Below are positions 21,251 to 30,905 of a stretch of DNA of 64,000 bases, piece by piece. A model generated the notes under the pieces. It saw nothing but the letters and a program-made list of their open reading frames with translations, searched no databases and was not told the origin of the DNA. This DNA comes from Charina bottae. Lineage: Eukaryota > Chordata > Lepidosauria > Squamata > Charinaidae. Position numbers and translations under genes: made by a program. The DNA is taken from assembly GCA_023362775.1 (NCBI GenBank), contig JALMGJ010000005.1, positions 66,780,463 through 66,844,462 of the forward strand, in the 5' to 3' direction. The stretch's first letter is position 1; the number at the start of each line of letters is the position of its first letter.

Positions 21251-23800
21251 ATGATTCAAGCTACAGAAAATTCCACCTGGATGACTGAGAACCTTCATAG
21301 ACATATTGCCATACATTTTGGGGATGAAACCCTGAAGATGGTAAGGAAATTCGAGAAGACAGCAAGAAAGGTGGCAGACTATAGAAACCACCTACGTTTT
21401 AACCTCAGATGCAGACAACAGAGACTCATCCCGACAAGCCTACGCCTGCAATCTACAGTTAAGGGTCACAGAGCAGATCAGATCCTGCAGCAGGCACAAA
21501 GACATCTTCTAAATGAAAGAATAAGGCAAGTCCACTTCACCATTGATGCCCTGCAATACAATTTTGAAAACCTTCACCAGGAACTCACATCCACCCTTCC
21601 TGACCCAATCCTGGATAGAGTTATTCAGCTTGGCAATAAAGTACAGCTGGCCCAGCATCACAAGACAAAGGAGAGGCAAACTAAGAAATTTGACATTCTT
21701 CTTTCTCGCAGCAAGCAGAAACAAGGAACTGGAGAAACCACTGGGAGGAACAACAACAACAGGACCACAGAGGACAAAAAGAACATGTGGGTGAAAAATC
21801 TCTCAGACAGAGAACTTACCCAACCAGAGAGAGATGTCCTAGCCAAAGGTCTTAATTTTGCCATCACTCCCAAGCAAGTTCCGGTTGTGGAGCTCATTAC
21901 AGCCACAGAATCTGCCATCCACAACAACCACCTACCTTTTGAAGAAGCAGAACAACTCCGGCTTAAAATATCTGCAGCTCTGTCCAGTGCTCAACCTCCT
22001 CCCCCCAACCTTACCGTCCAAGAGAGGAGAGCCCTGACAGCCCTCAGCAAAGATGAAACCATCACCATTTTACCTGCTGACAAAGGAAGATGTACAGTGG
22101 TTCTAAACACTGCAGACTACCACAATAAAATTACCTCACTTTTGGAGGATCACCATACATATGAAAAACTGAAAAGAGACCCCACCAACAATTACAAGAA
22201 AAAGGCAATAGACAGTTTGAAACAATTGGAACATGATGGCTCCATCGATAGGATTACCTACCACCGTCTGTATCCTGGAGAAGCCATCCCCTGCATCTAC
22301 GGACTTCCTAAGATCCACAAGGAAGGAACACCCCTCCGACCCATAGTCAGCAGCATCAATTCGGTAACATACAACATTGCCAAACACCTCTCTACCATAC
22401 TAGCACCTCTAGTTGGACACTCTGAACACCACATCCATAATTCGGAAGAATTTGTTTCCAAAGCAAAGATCCTGAAACTGGATACAGATGAAACTATGGT
22501 CTCCTTTGATGTGTCCTCCCTTTTCACCAGCATCCCCACCACTCATGCTCTATCCGCTGTCAGGAAGAGACTAGAAGAGGACAGCACCCTGGAAAGGAGA
22601 AGCCATCTCAACCCAAACCAGATCTGCCATCTTCTGGACCTGTGTCTTAACACCACTTATTTCACATACAGAGGTGACTTTTACAGACAAAAACACGGCT
22701 GTGCCATGGGTTCTCCTGTGTCACCCATTGTGGCCAATTTATACATGGAAGAAGTGGAGAAGAAAGCACTCAACACATTCCAGGGAACGGTGCCCACCCA
22801 CTGGTTTAGGTATGTGGATGACACCTGGGTCAAAATCAAGGCCCAGGAAGTACAGGCCTTCACGGACCATATAAACACTATAGATGCCAACATTAGCTTC
22901 ACCAGAGAAGACACCAAGGACAACAGACTGGCATTCCTAGACTGTGAAGTCCTCATTGGGACCGGTGGCAAGCTAGAAATAGGGATCTACAGGAAACCCA
23001 CACACACAGATCAATATCTGATGTTTGACTCCCACCATCCACTGCAGCACAAACTAGGAGTCATCAGGACATTGTCACACAGAGCAGAAACCATCCCCAC
23101 CTCCATGGATTCCAAAAAGAATGAAAATCAGCACCTGAGAACAGCCCTGAAGGCCTGTGGATATCCAAATTGGGCCTTCACCAAATCTAAATCTACCAGA
23201 CCTAAAACAGCGACAGATAGGGCTGAGACTCAGAGTAAACGAAAGAACCTGGTCATTCCCTACATGGCTGGCGTGTCTGAAAAGATAAAACGGATATTTG
23301 GCAAACACCACATACCTGTATATTTCAAACCCACCAACACACTGAGACAGAGGCTTGTACACCCCAAAGATCAAACTCCAAAACATAAGAAAAGCAATGT
23401 AGTTTATGCAATCCAGTGCAGTGAGGAGTGCTCTGAACTCTACATTGGAGAAACCAAACAACCTATGTACAGGAGGATGGCACAACACAGGAGAAATAAC
23501 ACCACAGGACCAGAGTCAGCAGTTTATCTTCATCTAAAAGAAAAAGGACACTCATTTGAGGACATTAATGTTCACATTTTAGACAGAGAAGATAGGTGGT
23601 TTGAGAGAGGGGTCAAGGAATCCATTTATGCCAACTTGGAAAATCCTTCCTTGAATAGAGGTGGGGGCCTCAGGCACAAACTCTCCCCCATCTTCCTCCC
23701 CGTGTTGTCTTCTGTGCCTAGGAAGATTAAGACCATTTCAGAAGCTCAACAGCAGCATGGTGTTTTTAACGACCCTCCATTAGATGATAAAAGGACTTAA
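21251..23800 (+). CDS. Penelope-like RT with GIY-YIG endonuclease, full length
   Basis: 849 codons, uninterrupted. The enzyme copies the element RNA into DNA at a nick made by its own endonuclease. Seen in order: an N-terminal basic, helix-rich region (1-200); WVKNLSDRELTQPERDVLAK (about 177-196); LPADKG (about 273-278), typical of PLEs; RT motif A FDVSSLFTSIP with Asp420; motif B MGSPVSP from Met486; motif C YVDD at 521-524; FLDCEV after it. The GIY-YIG domain has VYAI (Tyr719), LYIG (Tyr731), the RRMAQHRR helix (about 741-748), Glu790 in VKESIY, and Asn802 in SLNRGG. No catalytic residue is visibly missing. The start ATG lies in the preceding unit's tail, and TAA at 21227 closes the frame upstream. 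The next in-frame ATG is codon 11. Potentially active. Confidence 0.93.
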   Translation: MIQATENSTWMTENLHRHIAIHFGDETLKMVRKFEKTARKVADYRNHLRFNLRCRQQRLIPTSLRLQSTVKGHRADQILQQAQRHLLNERIRQVHFTIDALQYNFENLHQELTSTLPDPILDRVIQLGNKVQLAQHHKTKERQTKKFDILLSRSKQKQGTGETTGRNNNNRTTEDKKNMWVKNLSDRELTQPERDVLAKGLNFAITPKQVPVVELITATESAIHNNHLPFEEAEQLRLKISAALSSAQPPPPNLTVQERRALTALSKDETITILPADKGRCTVVLNTADYHNKITSLLEDHHTYEKLKRDPTNNYKKKAIDSLKQLEHDGSIDRITYHRLYPGEAIPCIYGLPKIHKEGTPLRPIVSSINSVTYNIAKHLSTILAPLVGHSEHHIHNSEEFVSKAKILKLDTDETMVSFDVSSLFTSIPTTHALSAVRKRLEEDSTLERRSHLNPNQICHLLDLCLNTTYFTYRGDFYRQKHGCAMGSPVSPIVANLYMEEVEKKALNTFQGTVPTHWFRYVDDTWVKIKAQEVQAFTDHINTIDANISFTREDTKDNRLAFLDCEVLIGTGGKLEIGIYRKPTHTDQYLMFDSHHPLQHKLGVIRTLSHRAETIPTSMDSKKNENQHLRTALKACGYPNWAFTKSKSTRPKTATDRAETQSKRKNLVIPYMAGVSEKIKRIFGKHHIPVYFKPTNTLRQRLVHPKDQTPKHKKSNVVYAIQCSEECSELYIGETKQPMYRRMAQHRRNNTTGPESAVYLHLKEKGHSFEDINVHILDREDRWFERGVKESIYANLENPSLNRGGGLRHKLSPIFLPVLSSVPRKIKTISEAQQQHGVFNDPPLDDKRT

Positions 23801-23977
23801 AAATTACATCTCAATATAACCATGATCTAGCCCCAGGTGTAAGGTCACACAGCTACCTAGGAACATATTTAGGATTCCCTTACCAACTTTGCTCAGACTG
23901 AAGAAGCCCCTTGGATAAGGAGCGAAACGTTTCCATTAAGAAAATAGAAATCCAGTTGACATGATTCAAGCTACAGA
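21271..23977 (+). mobile_element. Complete PLE unit
   Basis: A unit of about 2.71 kb holding one ORF and a short 3' UTR of about 175 bp that carries the hammerhead-like motif. It ends 'gattcaagctacagaaa', without a poly(A) tail. The unit is compact: only about 160 bp separate the stop codon of one unit from the start codon of the next. Confidence 0.9.
23898..23932 (+). ncRNA. Hammerhead-like ribozyme motif (3' copy)
   Basis: Same sequence and fold as 21188-21222, in the tail of the complete unit. Confidence 0.42.
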
Positions 23978-23993
23978 AAAATGCAGAGAAGTA
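23978..23993. repeat. Target-site duplication of Penelope-like insertion, right
   Basis: Exact match to 18542-18557. Confidence 0.88.
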
Positions 23994-24342
23994 AAAATTA
24001 TTTGCAATAATAGAGCCTATGAAAAGATTTTGATAATGGCCAGGATGATATAGCAGAAGTATTATATTCTATTATGCTTTTATCACACATAAAGGTAAAA
24101 TGGATTTTACCCCTAGCATTGTATTATCGTTATCAATAATCTGGTTGCAGTAATAATATAATTTCCATTACAATGTAATGGGACAGGATAACCTTGATTC
24201 AGAGATGTTGAACTTATTAATGTGGCAACATTAGTAAGAGATGTCACTTATCTTATTGGAGCCAAATTCTTCCACAAGTTCTGGGCTTTATTTATCTATC
24301 AAATTTAGAGAGCCAAGTCTTTCAAAGACTTTTTAAACATAA
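23994..24342. other. Anonymous sequence
   Basis: Nothing recognisable between the PLE and the L2 fragment. Confidence 0.45.
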
Positions 24343-24770
24343 TCAGCCTGGGGCCAAATGGATTTCTGGAGAGGATACTGTTCCAGAAGGCAGGGGCTAC
24401 AACAGAGCAAGCCCGCTTCCTGGGTCCCGTGTTTAATCAAGGAGACCTGGAGCACGCCCACTCTGCCTGATCATACAGGATGGGCAGAAATTATTAGAGA
24501 TAGGCAATCTCTCAGATAGCCAGCTCCTCTGCCATGTAGGGCCATATAGCTGGTAAGCAGCACCTTGGACTGCAGCCAGAAGCCAACTGCCAAGCATTGC
24601 ATCTCCTGGATCAGCGTTGGTACAAGGGATATTATGGTATGCTGTTTACTGCATGCACTGCTGCATTCTGGAACAACTGCAGCATCTGAGTGCTCTTCAA
24701 GAGCATCCCCATGTTGAGCACACTGCAGTAGTCAACATGCAATTTGACTGAGGCATGAACGGCCTGCCCT
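24343..24770 (-). mobile_element. L2-type LINE, RT C-terminal region
   Basis: The minus strand reads as a decayed L2 ORF2 end: a VDYCSVLNMGM segment followed by LQLFQNAAVHAV, matching the family's 'LDYCNALY...LQLVQNAAAR' pattern. Further on are pieces like GLLCCSPCLLEQYP. It is frameshifted and truncated at both ends. Confidence 0.65.
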
Positions 24771-25073
24771 CTTCTCCTCCCTACTCCACCCCACCCTCCC
24801 ATCTTTCTCTAATGGAACACAGAAAGTCACAGTAACCTTGCCTAACTGCTCCTGCTCTCAGACATTTGGTGGTCTGGAGGGTCATGGGTCACCAATCCAC
24901 ACCCACTCATCCACTCCCATCCACCACCCTTTGTTACTCTCCTTCCTGGTCCTCAAACAGGCACAATCCAGAATGGGTCGTATGTCACACCACAGTGCTT
25001 CCAGTCCATACGCAGCAAGAAGATGGGAAAAAATATGACAAGAGAAATGCCACAGCAGCAACATGAACTAGAG

Positions 25074-25373
25074 CATAGCTTTCCAAACTGTGCGTCGCGA
25101 CACAATACTGTGTCGCCTGTGGGGCCCAGGTGTATCGCGTCAAAACCGGGAAGCGCTGATGGCGCATGGCCACGGGCCATCAGCGCTTCTGGGTTTTTGC
25201 ACGGCACACTAGGACACTGCTGCCGCCACCGCCGCAGCACGCGAAAATCTGAAAGCACTGCGGCAGCGCGCAAAAACCCGGAAGCGCCACCACCACCAAG
25301 GCAGCAGCAGCACTTCCAGGTTTTTGCGCGCTGCCATTGGTGTGTCACCACGGGAAAAGTTTGGAAAGCCCTG
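25074..25373. mobile_element. hAT MITE, GC-rich interior
   Basis: The ends are CATAGCTTTCCAAACTGTG and, complemented, CAGGGCTTTCCAAAC. The 8-bp TSD is aactagag (25066-25073) against aactaggg (25374-25381). Inside, 'gtcgcgacacaatactgtgtcgcc' type inverted blocks and repeated '(a)aaacccggaagcgc' blocks in both orientations give hairpin potential. The element at 56138-56405 shares its termini. Confidence 0.85.
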
Positions 25374-25381
25374 AACTAGGG

Positions 25382-25894
25382 TATAGAAGGCAAGAAGCAT
25401 GAGCATCCACAAAGCTCAGATTGATAAAAGCCCATCCCTTGACTCAACCTTGCTCTTACAACTCCAGCTTCCTCCTGTTGCACCATGGGATACCCAAGGG
25501 AGCTCTTTCCAGATGGACAATAAATTTTGGGTGCCAGAGAAGTCACTGACACTCCTCTACCGATCCACCCCACTCACACAGATGGAAAGAGAAAAAGAAA
25601 CTCTGGTCACACTTCCTCTCCACAACCACTGGCACATGTGCAAGGACCAGACATTTGTCCCACTTAGGGACATTCTGAACAACCAGCAGAACTAGACAAA
25701 GCCACTGGCAAAGCCCCCCCCCCCCCCAGCTTGTGCCTCTAACTCTCAGGCCTTGCTCCATCAGCCTCCATCTCCAATCTGGTCAGCACATATTACCAGC
25801 CGCTGCTCACTTGGAACAGGGACCGCTGCTGCCAGGACCATCTCTAAGTGAGTTAGAGTAAGATTTTGTATAGTCTCTTTTGGTGGCTGCTTCA
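25382..25894. other. Anonymous sequence with a C run
   Basis: No gene. A C run lies at about 25715-25728. The neighbouring 24771-25065 is also anonymous and C-rich. Confidence 0.45.
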
Positions 25895-25899
25895 TCTTC

Positions 25900-26270
25900 T
25901 GTCAGGTCCAGCCCAAGAACGACCAAGAACCAGTCCAGCCAAACTTCACTTCTTTATTTGCTAACGCCGTATAGACAGAATCTTGCCAGACTAAAGCAAC
26001 TCTACCTACCCTCAGGGGAAATAACTTGGGAAAGTTCTAGGGCGGGGCTATTCTGAATCTCTTGGGTTTCCCACAACTGCCCTCTGGACTATGTTTCCGC
26101 TTTTCTCCTTCCCCTTCTTGGAATTGGCTCCCTCCTTCCTGAGAACCAGCGGCACTGCCGAAATCCACCACATCTTCCTCCATATCATTCAAACTCAATC
26201 ACAATTCCAAACACAAACAACTCAGCTCAACTCTGGAGTCCCACTGACTGAACAACGATTCCAAACACCA
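25900..26270 (-). mobile_element. Probable solo LTR
   Basis: Begins TGTCAGGTCC and ends CAAACACCA on the plus strand. It is flanked by tcttc (25895-25899) and tctta (26271-26275), a 5-bp duplication with one mismatch. Read on the minus strand there is an AATAAAG signal about 65 bp before the end GGACCTGACA, where a polyadenylation signal should sit in an LTR. No internal retroviral sequence is adjacent. The family is not identified. Confidence 0.5.
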
Positions 26271-26275
26271 TCTTA

Positions 26276-26716
26276 ATGCATGCAAGGAAGCACAATCTGG
26301 TCAGATATTTCCATTGGTGAGCAATAATTGACTTCGTTGTAAAGCAATACATTTCTTGCTTTGTATCTTTTTATTGAATATATGTAATGTGCCTAACTTT
26401 GGTGAAAATTAAATCCTTTGGATATGGTTATCATTTGGTTAAATCTTGAGACTTTATGAATTCCCATGAAAGATGGAGGAAAGTCGCTTTTTGATTACAA
26501 CCCCTGGGGGGGGGGGGTGGCAGGGAGGGTTTGCTGGTGTCTTCGAGCTTATTTAATTGTGAAAAGTTGGCAGAAGAAGTTGATGTCATTTTCTGTTACA
26601 CATTCCTTCAGCATTCTACAAAAGCCCACTCTACCCAATCCTTCTTGGGTATTATTGAAGCATGTGACCCAGAGGGTACTGCTGGCCACTGCAGAGATGA
26701 CTATAATGAAAGACAG
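26276..26716. other. Anonymous sequence
   Basis: No gene or assignable repeat. A G run lies at 26508-26517. Confidence 0.45.
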
Positions 26717-26823
<107 letters not shown>

Positions 26824-26849
26824 CAGCTGCCTTGTATCTAAAGCAGGGG

Positions 26850-26935
26850 GCTTTAGGGGCAGGGGGATAAGCTCAATTTTCCCTTTGGGGAAATAAGCTC
26901 AATTTTTCCCTTTGGGGCAGGGGGATAAGCTCAAT
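26850..26935 (+). repeat. Short imperfect tandem repeat
   Basis: Three 'ataagctcaattttccctttgggg'-like units (given here in part: ataagctcaatt) in about 85 bp. Confidence 0.7.
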
Positions 26936-27420
26936 TCTTTTTCAATCACTTTCAATGGTAAACAGAACCACAGAGATTATTTCAGAAGTTACTGCAGTTA
27001 GGAAAACAGCTCTGAGAAATACTGAGAGGAAAAGTCAGAATTTTTGCTTGGGCAGCGTAGAAATTATGAAATGCATAAAGAAATATCAAGAGGTAACTTG
27101 AAAATTACAAATTAAGTTAACTCTTGGGGGGGGTTGCCATACACCCCAATCTCTTGTTGGCGTTATGCATATAGGCTGTCACAGCACATATTATACCCCA
27201 CAGTCCCACTGAAATCAATAGAGGTTAAGCTCATGTAGTATTACTTCAATAAAGTCTCCGAATTGTGCCAAAGAGTTCATATTTAGAGGTGCAAAGTAAT
27301 TACTGTTACCTTTTTTTGTTTTTCTGAGTTATCTTTAGGGTCTGGAAAAAAATATAAGCCAAAAGACAAACACTGAAGGTGGTGATAAATTTGATAAATT
27401 GATTTGTAATTAGAAATCTA
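26936..27420. other. Anonymous sequence
   Basis: Nothing recognisable, apart from a 'cccactgaaatcaatag' piece resembling common amniote repeat debris. Confidence 0.4.
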
Positions 27421-27444
27421 ATCTAGTGGTTAAGGCAACGGCTA

Positions 27445-27476
<32 letters not shown>

Positions 27477-27990
27477 ATTATTATAAAGAATAATTATATT
27501 ATTATTATTATTAAACTGTTATTATAATCTAGTGGTTGAGGCAATTAGAAATCTAGTGGTTAAGGCAATGGGCTAGAAACCAGGAGACTGTGGGTTCTAC
27601 TCCCGCCTTAGGCATGAAAGCCGGCTGGGTGACCTTGGGCCAGTCACTCTCTCTCTCAGCCCTGGGAAGGAGCCAATGGCAAACCAGGAGACTGAGAGTT
27701 CTAGTCCCGCCTTAGGCATGAAAGCCGGCTGGGTGACCCTGAGCCAATCACATTCTCTCAGCCCTAGGAAGGAGCCAATGGCAAACCAGGAGACAGAGTT
27801 CTAGTCCCGCCTTAGGCATGAAAGCCAGCTGGGTGACCTTGGGCTCGCCACTCTCTCTCAGCCCAACCCACCTCACAGGGTTGCTGTTGTGGGAAAAATA
27901 GGAGGAGGAAGGAGTATTTGGTATGTTCACCGCCTTGATTTATTTATAAAAATAATAAAGGTGGGATAGAAAATAAATAAATAAAATAAA
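27421..27990 (+). mobile_element. CORE-type tRNA SINE, internally triplicated
   Basis: The tRNA-like head is 'tagtggttaaggcaatggg' with a B-box-like 'gttctactcccgcc'. It is followed by 'gctgggtgaccttgggccag', which resembles the MIR/CORE central domain, and a tail 'aaaaataataaaggtggg' ending in AAAT units. The block starting 'aaaccaggagactg' occurs at about 27577, 27681 and 27783, a tandem triplication with a period near 103 bp. Extra head pieces occur at 27421-27442 and 27526-27545, separated by an ATT repeat. Confidence 0.82.
27446..27520 (+). repeat. (ATT)n microsatellite
   Basis: Imperfect ATT array within the rearranged SINE. Confidence 0.9.
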
Positions 27991-29946
27991 TAAATCTGTG
28001 GAAATCTATAAGGAAGGAACAAATATGCCATTGTTGGCTCATAGTTGAAAATGCACCATTTTCTACAGAACATGAGTAATTAAACAGAGAGTTTGGTCTT
28101 TTCATAAACCTTTTCTCAAAACAGATGTTTCGGCAGTTAATAGATTGGGGGTTTAAATCATATTAGAAGTACCCATTAAAGCCCAGCATTGATGTTTATC
28201 ATTTAGAATATTTTAGTTCAAGATTTTCCTCAGGAGAAAAAGATTTATTTAGTATGCACAATTTTTGCAGTAATCCTAAAGTTTACAAAAAGTGAGAGCT
28301 GCATAAAAAAAAAAATAAAGATGAGCAGTTTATTTGTAGTTCTTTAATCAGATGCCTGACCAAAAAGGGGAGTGGAATACTTGTTGGCAGAAGTGGTATG
28401 GAAATGTTTTATGTAGAAATGCGTGTTACCATATCATCATATAATTTAATCCTTGGTCATATTGGACTAGTGCTGTTCAACTGTGAACAATATGCAGACG
28501 GCATAAAATCTTGCATTCACTGCACATCCTGACTACTGACTGAAGTCACTGATAAATTTTTGTAACAGAAAAGACTGGATCAAACTTAAAATTGATTGTT
28601 CAGAGAGAAAAGACTGGACTAGAGACTAACTTCCCAATCCTTCCCCCAAATTATTGGTTTTATTTAAATTCATGTTGCAAAGCTGCTAGAAAAGAAGAAA
28701 AATCCTAGTTCAAAATCTAAGCTGAAAAGTGTTCTGTGAGAGTCTTTTAGACCGACACCCACTTTAAGACTTTTAATTAAGGCAACTCTCCAATATGATT
28801 GGTGCATATAAATTAACAAAATGGTGTTAATGCATCACATGATTTCAGTGGGGCCAAGATCAGAAACTGGGACGTGCTGGCTTTGAAATCATGCAAAATA
28901 CCAGTTTGCTGATTACAGCTTCATGGCTGAACTTGTCACCAGTATTACTACAGACAGGATATGACTATGTAAGAGTTGTTAATACCTTTTAACTGAAATA
29001 TTAAAACCCTTGCTATGTTTATGTGAAGGAAATGCCCCTCAAGGTACTGTAATGGTAGCTGAGGGAGAAGGCAGAATTTCAGTGAAAAACAATCAACATT
29101 TACTAGCACTATTTATTTAACAAGCTTAACATAGAGGAGAAGGAGCAGTTCAAGCCAGACTGTTCAGTAGATGAATTGGCACATTCATCATAAAATTTCT
29201 AGAATATTTAATATGGGTGTAATTGTTTTTTTTAAATACCTAGTTAGGTGCATCACACAAAATTGTAATATATTTATGAAACAGAAATGCAATCTTATTG
29301 AATAATAAGCCAATGTGATGTAGTGGAAGTAATCAAAAGATGAAGATGTTTACTGGGAATTTTGATTTTATTTCTTTAAAGGGCAGATTCCGTAACACAA
29401 AGAGATGGATGTTTGACAAATCACCTTTATAGAGATAGCACAGAGTGGGGAAAGAATTGCACCTTGAGATGAATTTGCAAAAATCCTGTTGCACAATTCA
29501 AACATCAGCAATTCTGCTGTTTTTATCTCTTCTTCCACCCACACCATACTTTGGATATGTGACTACTTCAAGTTTCTGTATAACTCTCTCCTCTCGTTTC
29601 TTTTTGTTCCTCTCAAACAAGCTAAATAGCTCAATTGTTGTATTCCAATAAAGAGAACCAGCCCACAAGGTCTCAGTTATATCTACTAAATTGTATTTGC
29701 CTTTGTATAATACAAGTTTAAGGTTATCTTGTTTATTTCTCATACTATCAACATGAATATATACCAAACAAAGGATATGAACTTTATGAGTCAGTGTTAT
29801 TCCTGATTTTTGGTGAGTGGTTAAGTAAGCCCCAGTTTAGTGTCTACTATCTCTTTTCATAGTTCCTAAGACTTTCTTTGGCATAAGTTAAGTTATGAAC
29901 CAATTAAAAACCACTGGTGTAATCTCACGAGATATGTGAGTTATAG
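27991..29946. other. Anonymous AT-rich stretch
   Basis: No gene. Small frames at 29445-29767 have no motif. No repeat I can name. Confidence 0.45.
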
Positions 29947-30174
29947 AGCCAGTTAGGTCTAGTAGTTAAGTCGCTGGGCTAGAAACCAGGAGTCTGTGAG
30001 TTCTAGTCCCGCCTGAGGCATGAAAGTCGGCTGGGTGACCTTGGACCAGTCACTCTCTCTCAGCCCAACTCACCTCACAGGGTTGTTGTTGTGGGGAAAA
30101 TAGGAGGAGGGAGGAGTATGAGATATGTTTGCCGCCTTGAGTTATTTATAAAAATAATAAAGGTGGGATAAAAA

Positions 30175-30214
<40 letters not shown>

Positions 30215-30216
30215 AT
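29947..30216 (+). mobile_element. CORE-type tRNA SINE, full length
   Basis: Single-copy version of the element at 27.4 kb: head 'gagccagttaggtctagtag', B-box region 'gagttctagtcccgcc', core 'gctgggtgaccttggaccag', 'cctcacagggttgttgttgt', tail 'cgccttgagttatttataaa' and (AAAT)n. Confidence 0.88.
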
Positions 30217-30284
30217 GCTTGACATGAGGGCACGCTGGGGGCACTTGCTTTGTGACTCTAGTGCCAAGCATTAATTCTTTACTT

Positions 30285-30427
30285 CTGTAAAGAAATAAAG
30301 TTTTAAATATAATATAATATAAAGTTTTAAATATATATATTTTAAATATATTTTAAATATATTTTAAATTATATATTTTAAATATATATATATATGCTCC
30401 TATATATATTTAAATATATATAGGAGC
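30285..30427. repeat. AT-rich low-complexity with 32-bp perfect palindrome
   Basis: Repeated 'ttttaaatatat' motifs. Positions 30396-30427 are a perfect 32-bp palindrome (first half gctcctatatatattt). Its last bases overlap the start of the next SINE. Confidence 0.88.
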
Positions 30428-30905
30428 GCGGTGGCTCAGCAGGTTAAACCGCTGAGCCGTTAGTCTGCCGGCCACAAGGTTCGAAACCGCGGGGCGGGGT
30501 GAGCTCCCGCCACTAGCTCCAGCTTCTGCCCACCCAGCAGATCGGAAGCATATGCGAGTAGATAAATGGGTACCACTTCGTGGGTCAATTTGCCGGCGTC
30601 CAGCGGAGGGTCGTCCTCAATCCAAAGAAGACCTGGAGAACCTGATGACGGCGGAGGACGACGGATCCGGAAAAAGAACAGCTTCCTGGACGTCAGCAGC
30701 CGGCGCGGAAGCAAGGCATGCTGGGGCATGTAGTCCTATGCCTGCAGCTGAAGAGCCGGTTCCCTGTCCTCCTCCCTATCGCGCGGTAAATTTGTATGAT
30801 ATATGATGTATAATTGATATGTACTGATGTTGTAAGCTGCCTAGAGCCCTCCAGTAGGGAGGGGATAGGCGGGGTATAAATAAGATAAAATAAAAAAATA
30901 AAATA
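30421..30905 (+). mobile_element. Composite SINE (tRNA-like head, LINE-like tail)
   Basis: The head 'gcgcggtggctcagcaggtt' plus 'aaggttcgaaaccgc' gives A- and B-box-like blocks as in Sauria SINEs, and 'gtgagctcccgccactagc' and 'aagtagataaatgg'-type blocks continue that similarity. The 3' half is different: an unrelated GC-rich middle, then 'gtaagctgcctagagccct' and 'ggggataggcggggtataaa', an L2/CR1-like tail, and an A-rich end. This suggests a chimera using a different LINE partner. Confidence 0.7.

Larger units (their letters stand above)
19357..21270 (+). mobile_element. 5'-truncated direct PLE copy
   Basis: Begins inside the ORF at 'ttttacctgctgacaaagga' (equivalent to 22067 in the complete copy) and runs to the unit end 'gctacagaaaa'. 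Its tail supplies the promoter-proximal sequence and start codon for the next copy. Confidence 0.9.
18558..23977 (+). mobile_element. Composite Penelope-like element insertion
   Basis: One insertion between 16-bp TSDs has three parts: an inverted 3' segment (18558-19356), a 5'-truncated direct copy (19357-21270), and a complete copy (21271-23977). The direct copies are offset by 2,710 bp and look identical where they overlap. Penelope-like elements (PLEs) are retroelements with a Penelope-type RT and usually a GIY-YIG endonuclease. They often occur as tandem partial copies, with the repeated ends called pseudo-LTRs. The inverted part fits twin priming during reverse transcription. No decay is visible, so the insertion is probably recent. 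Confidence 0.9.

Noticed and set aside
24953..25412. Overlapping 60-130 codon frames on both strands
   Set aside because: Mostly inside a GC-rich hAT MITE. No motifs.
29947..30030. tRNA gene
   Set aside because: A- and B-box-like blocks are present, but the cloverleaf is not complete, and the CORE domain and LINE-like tail show it is a SINE head.
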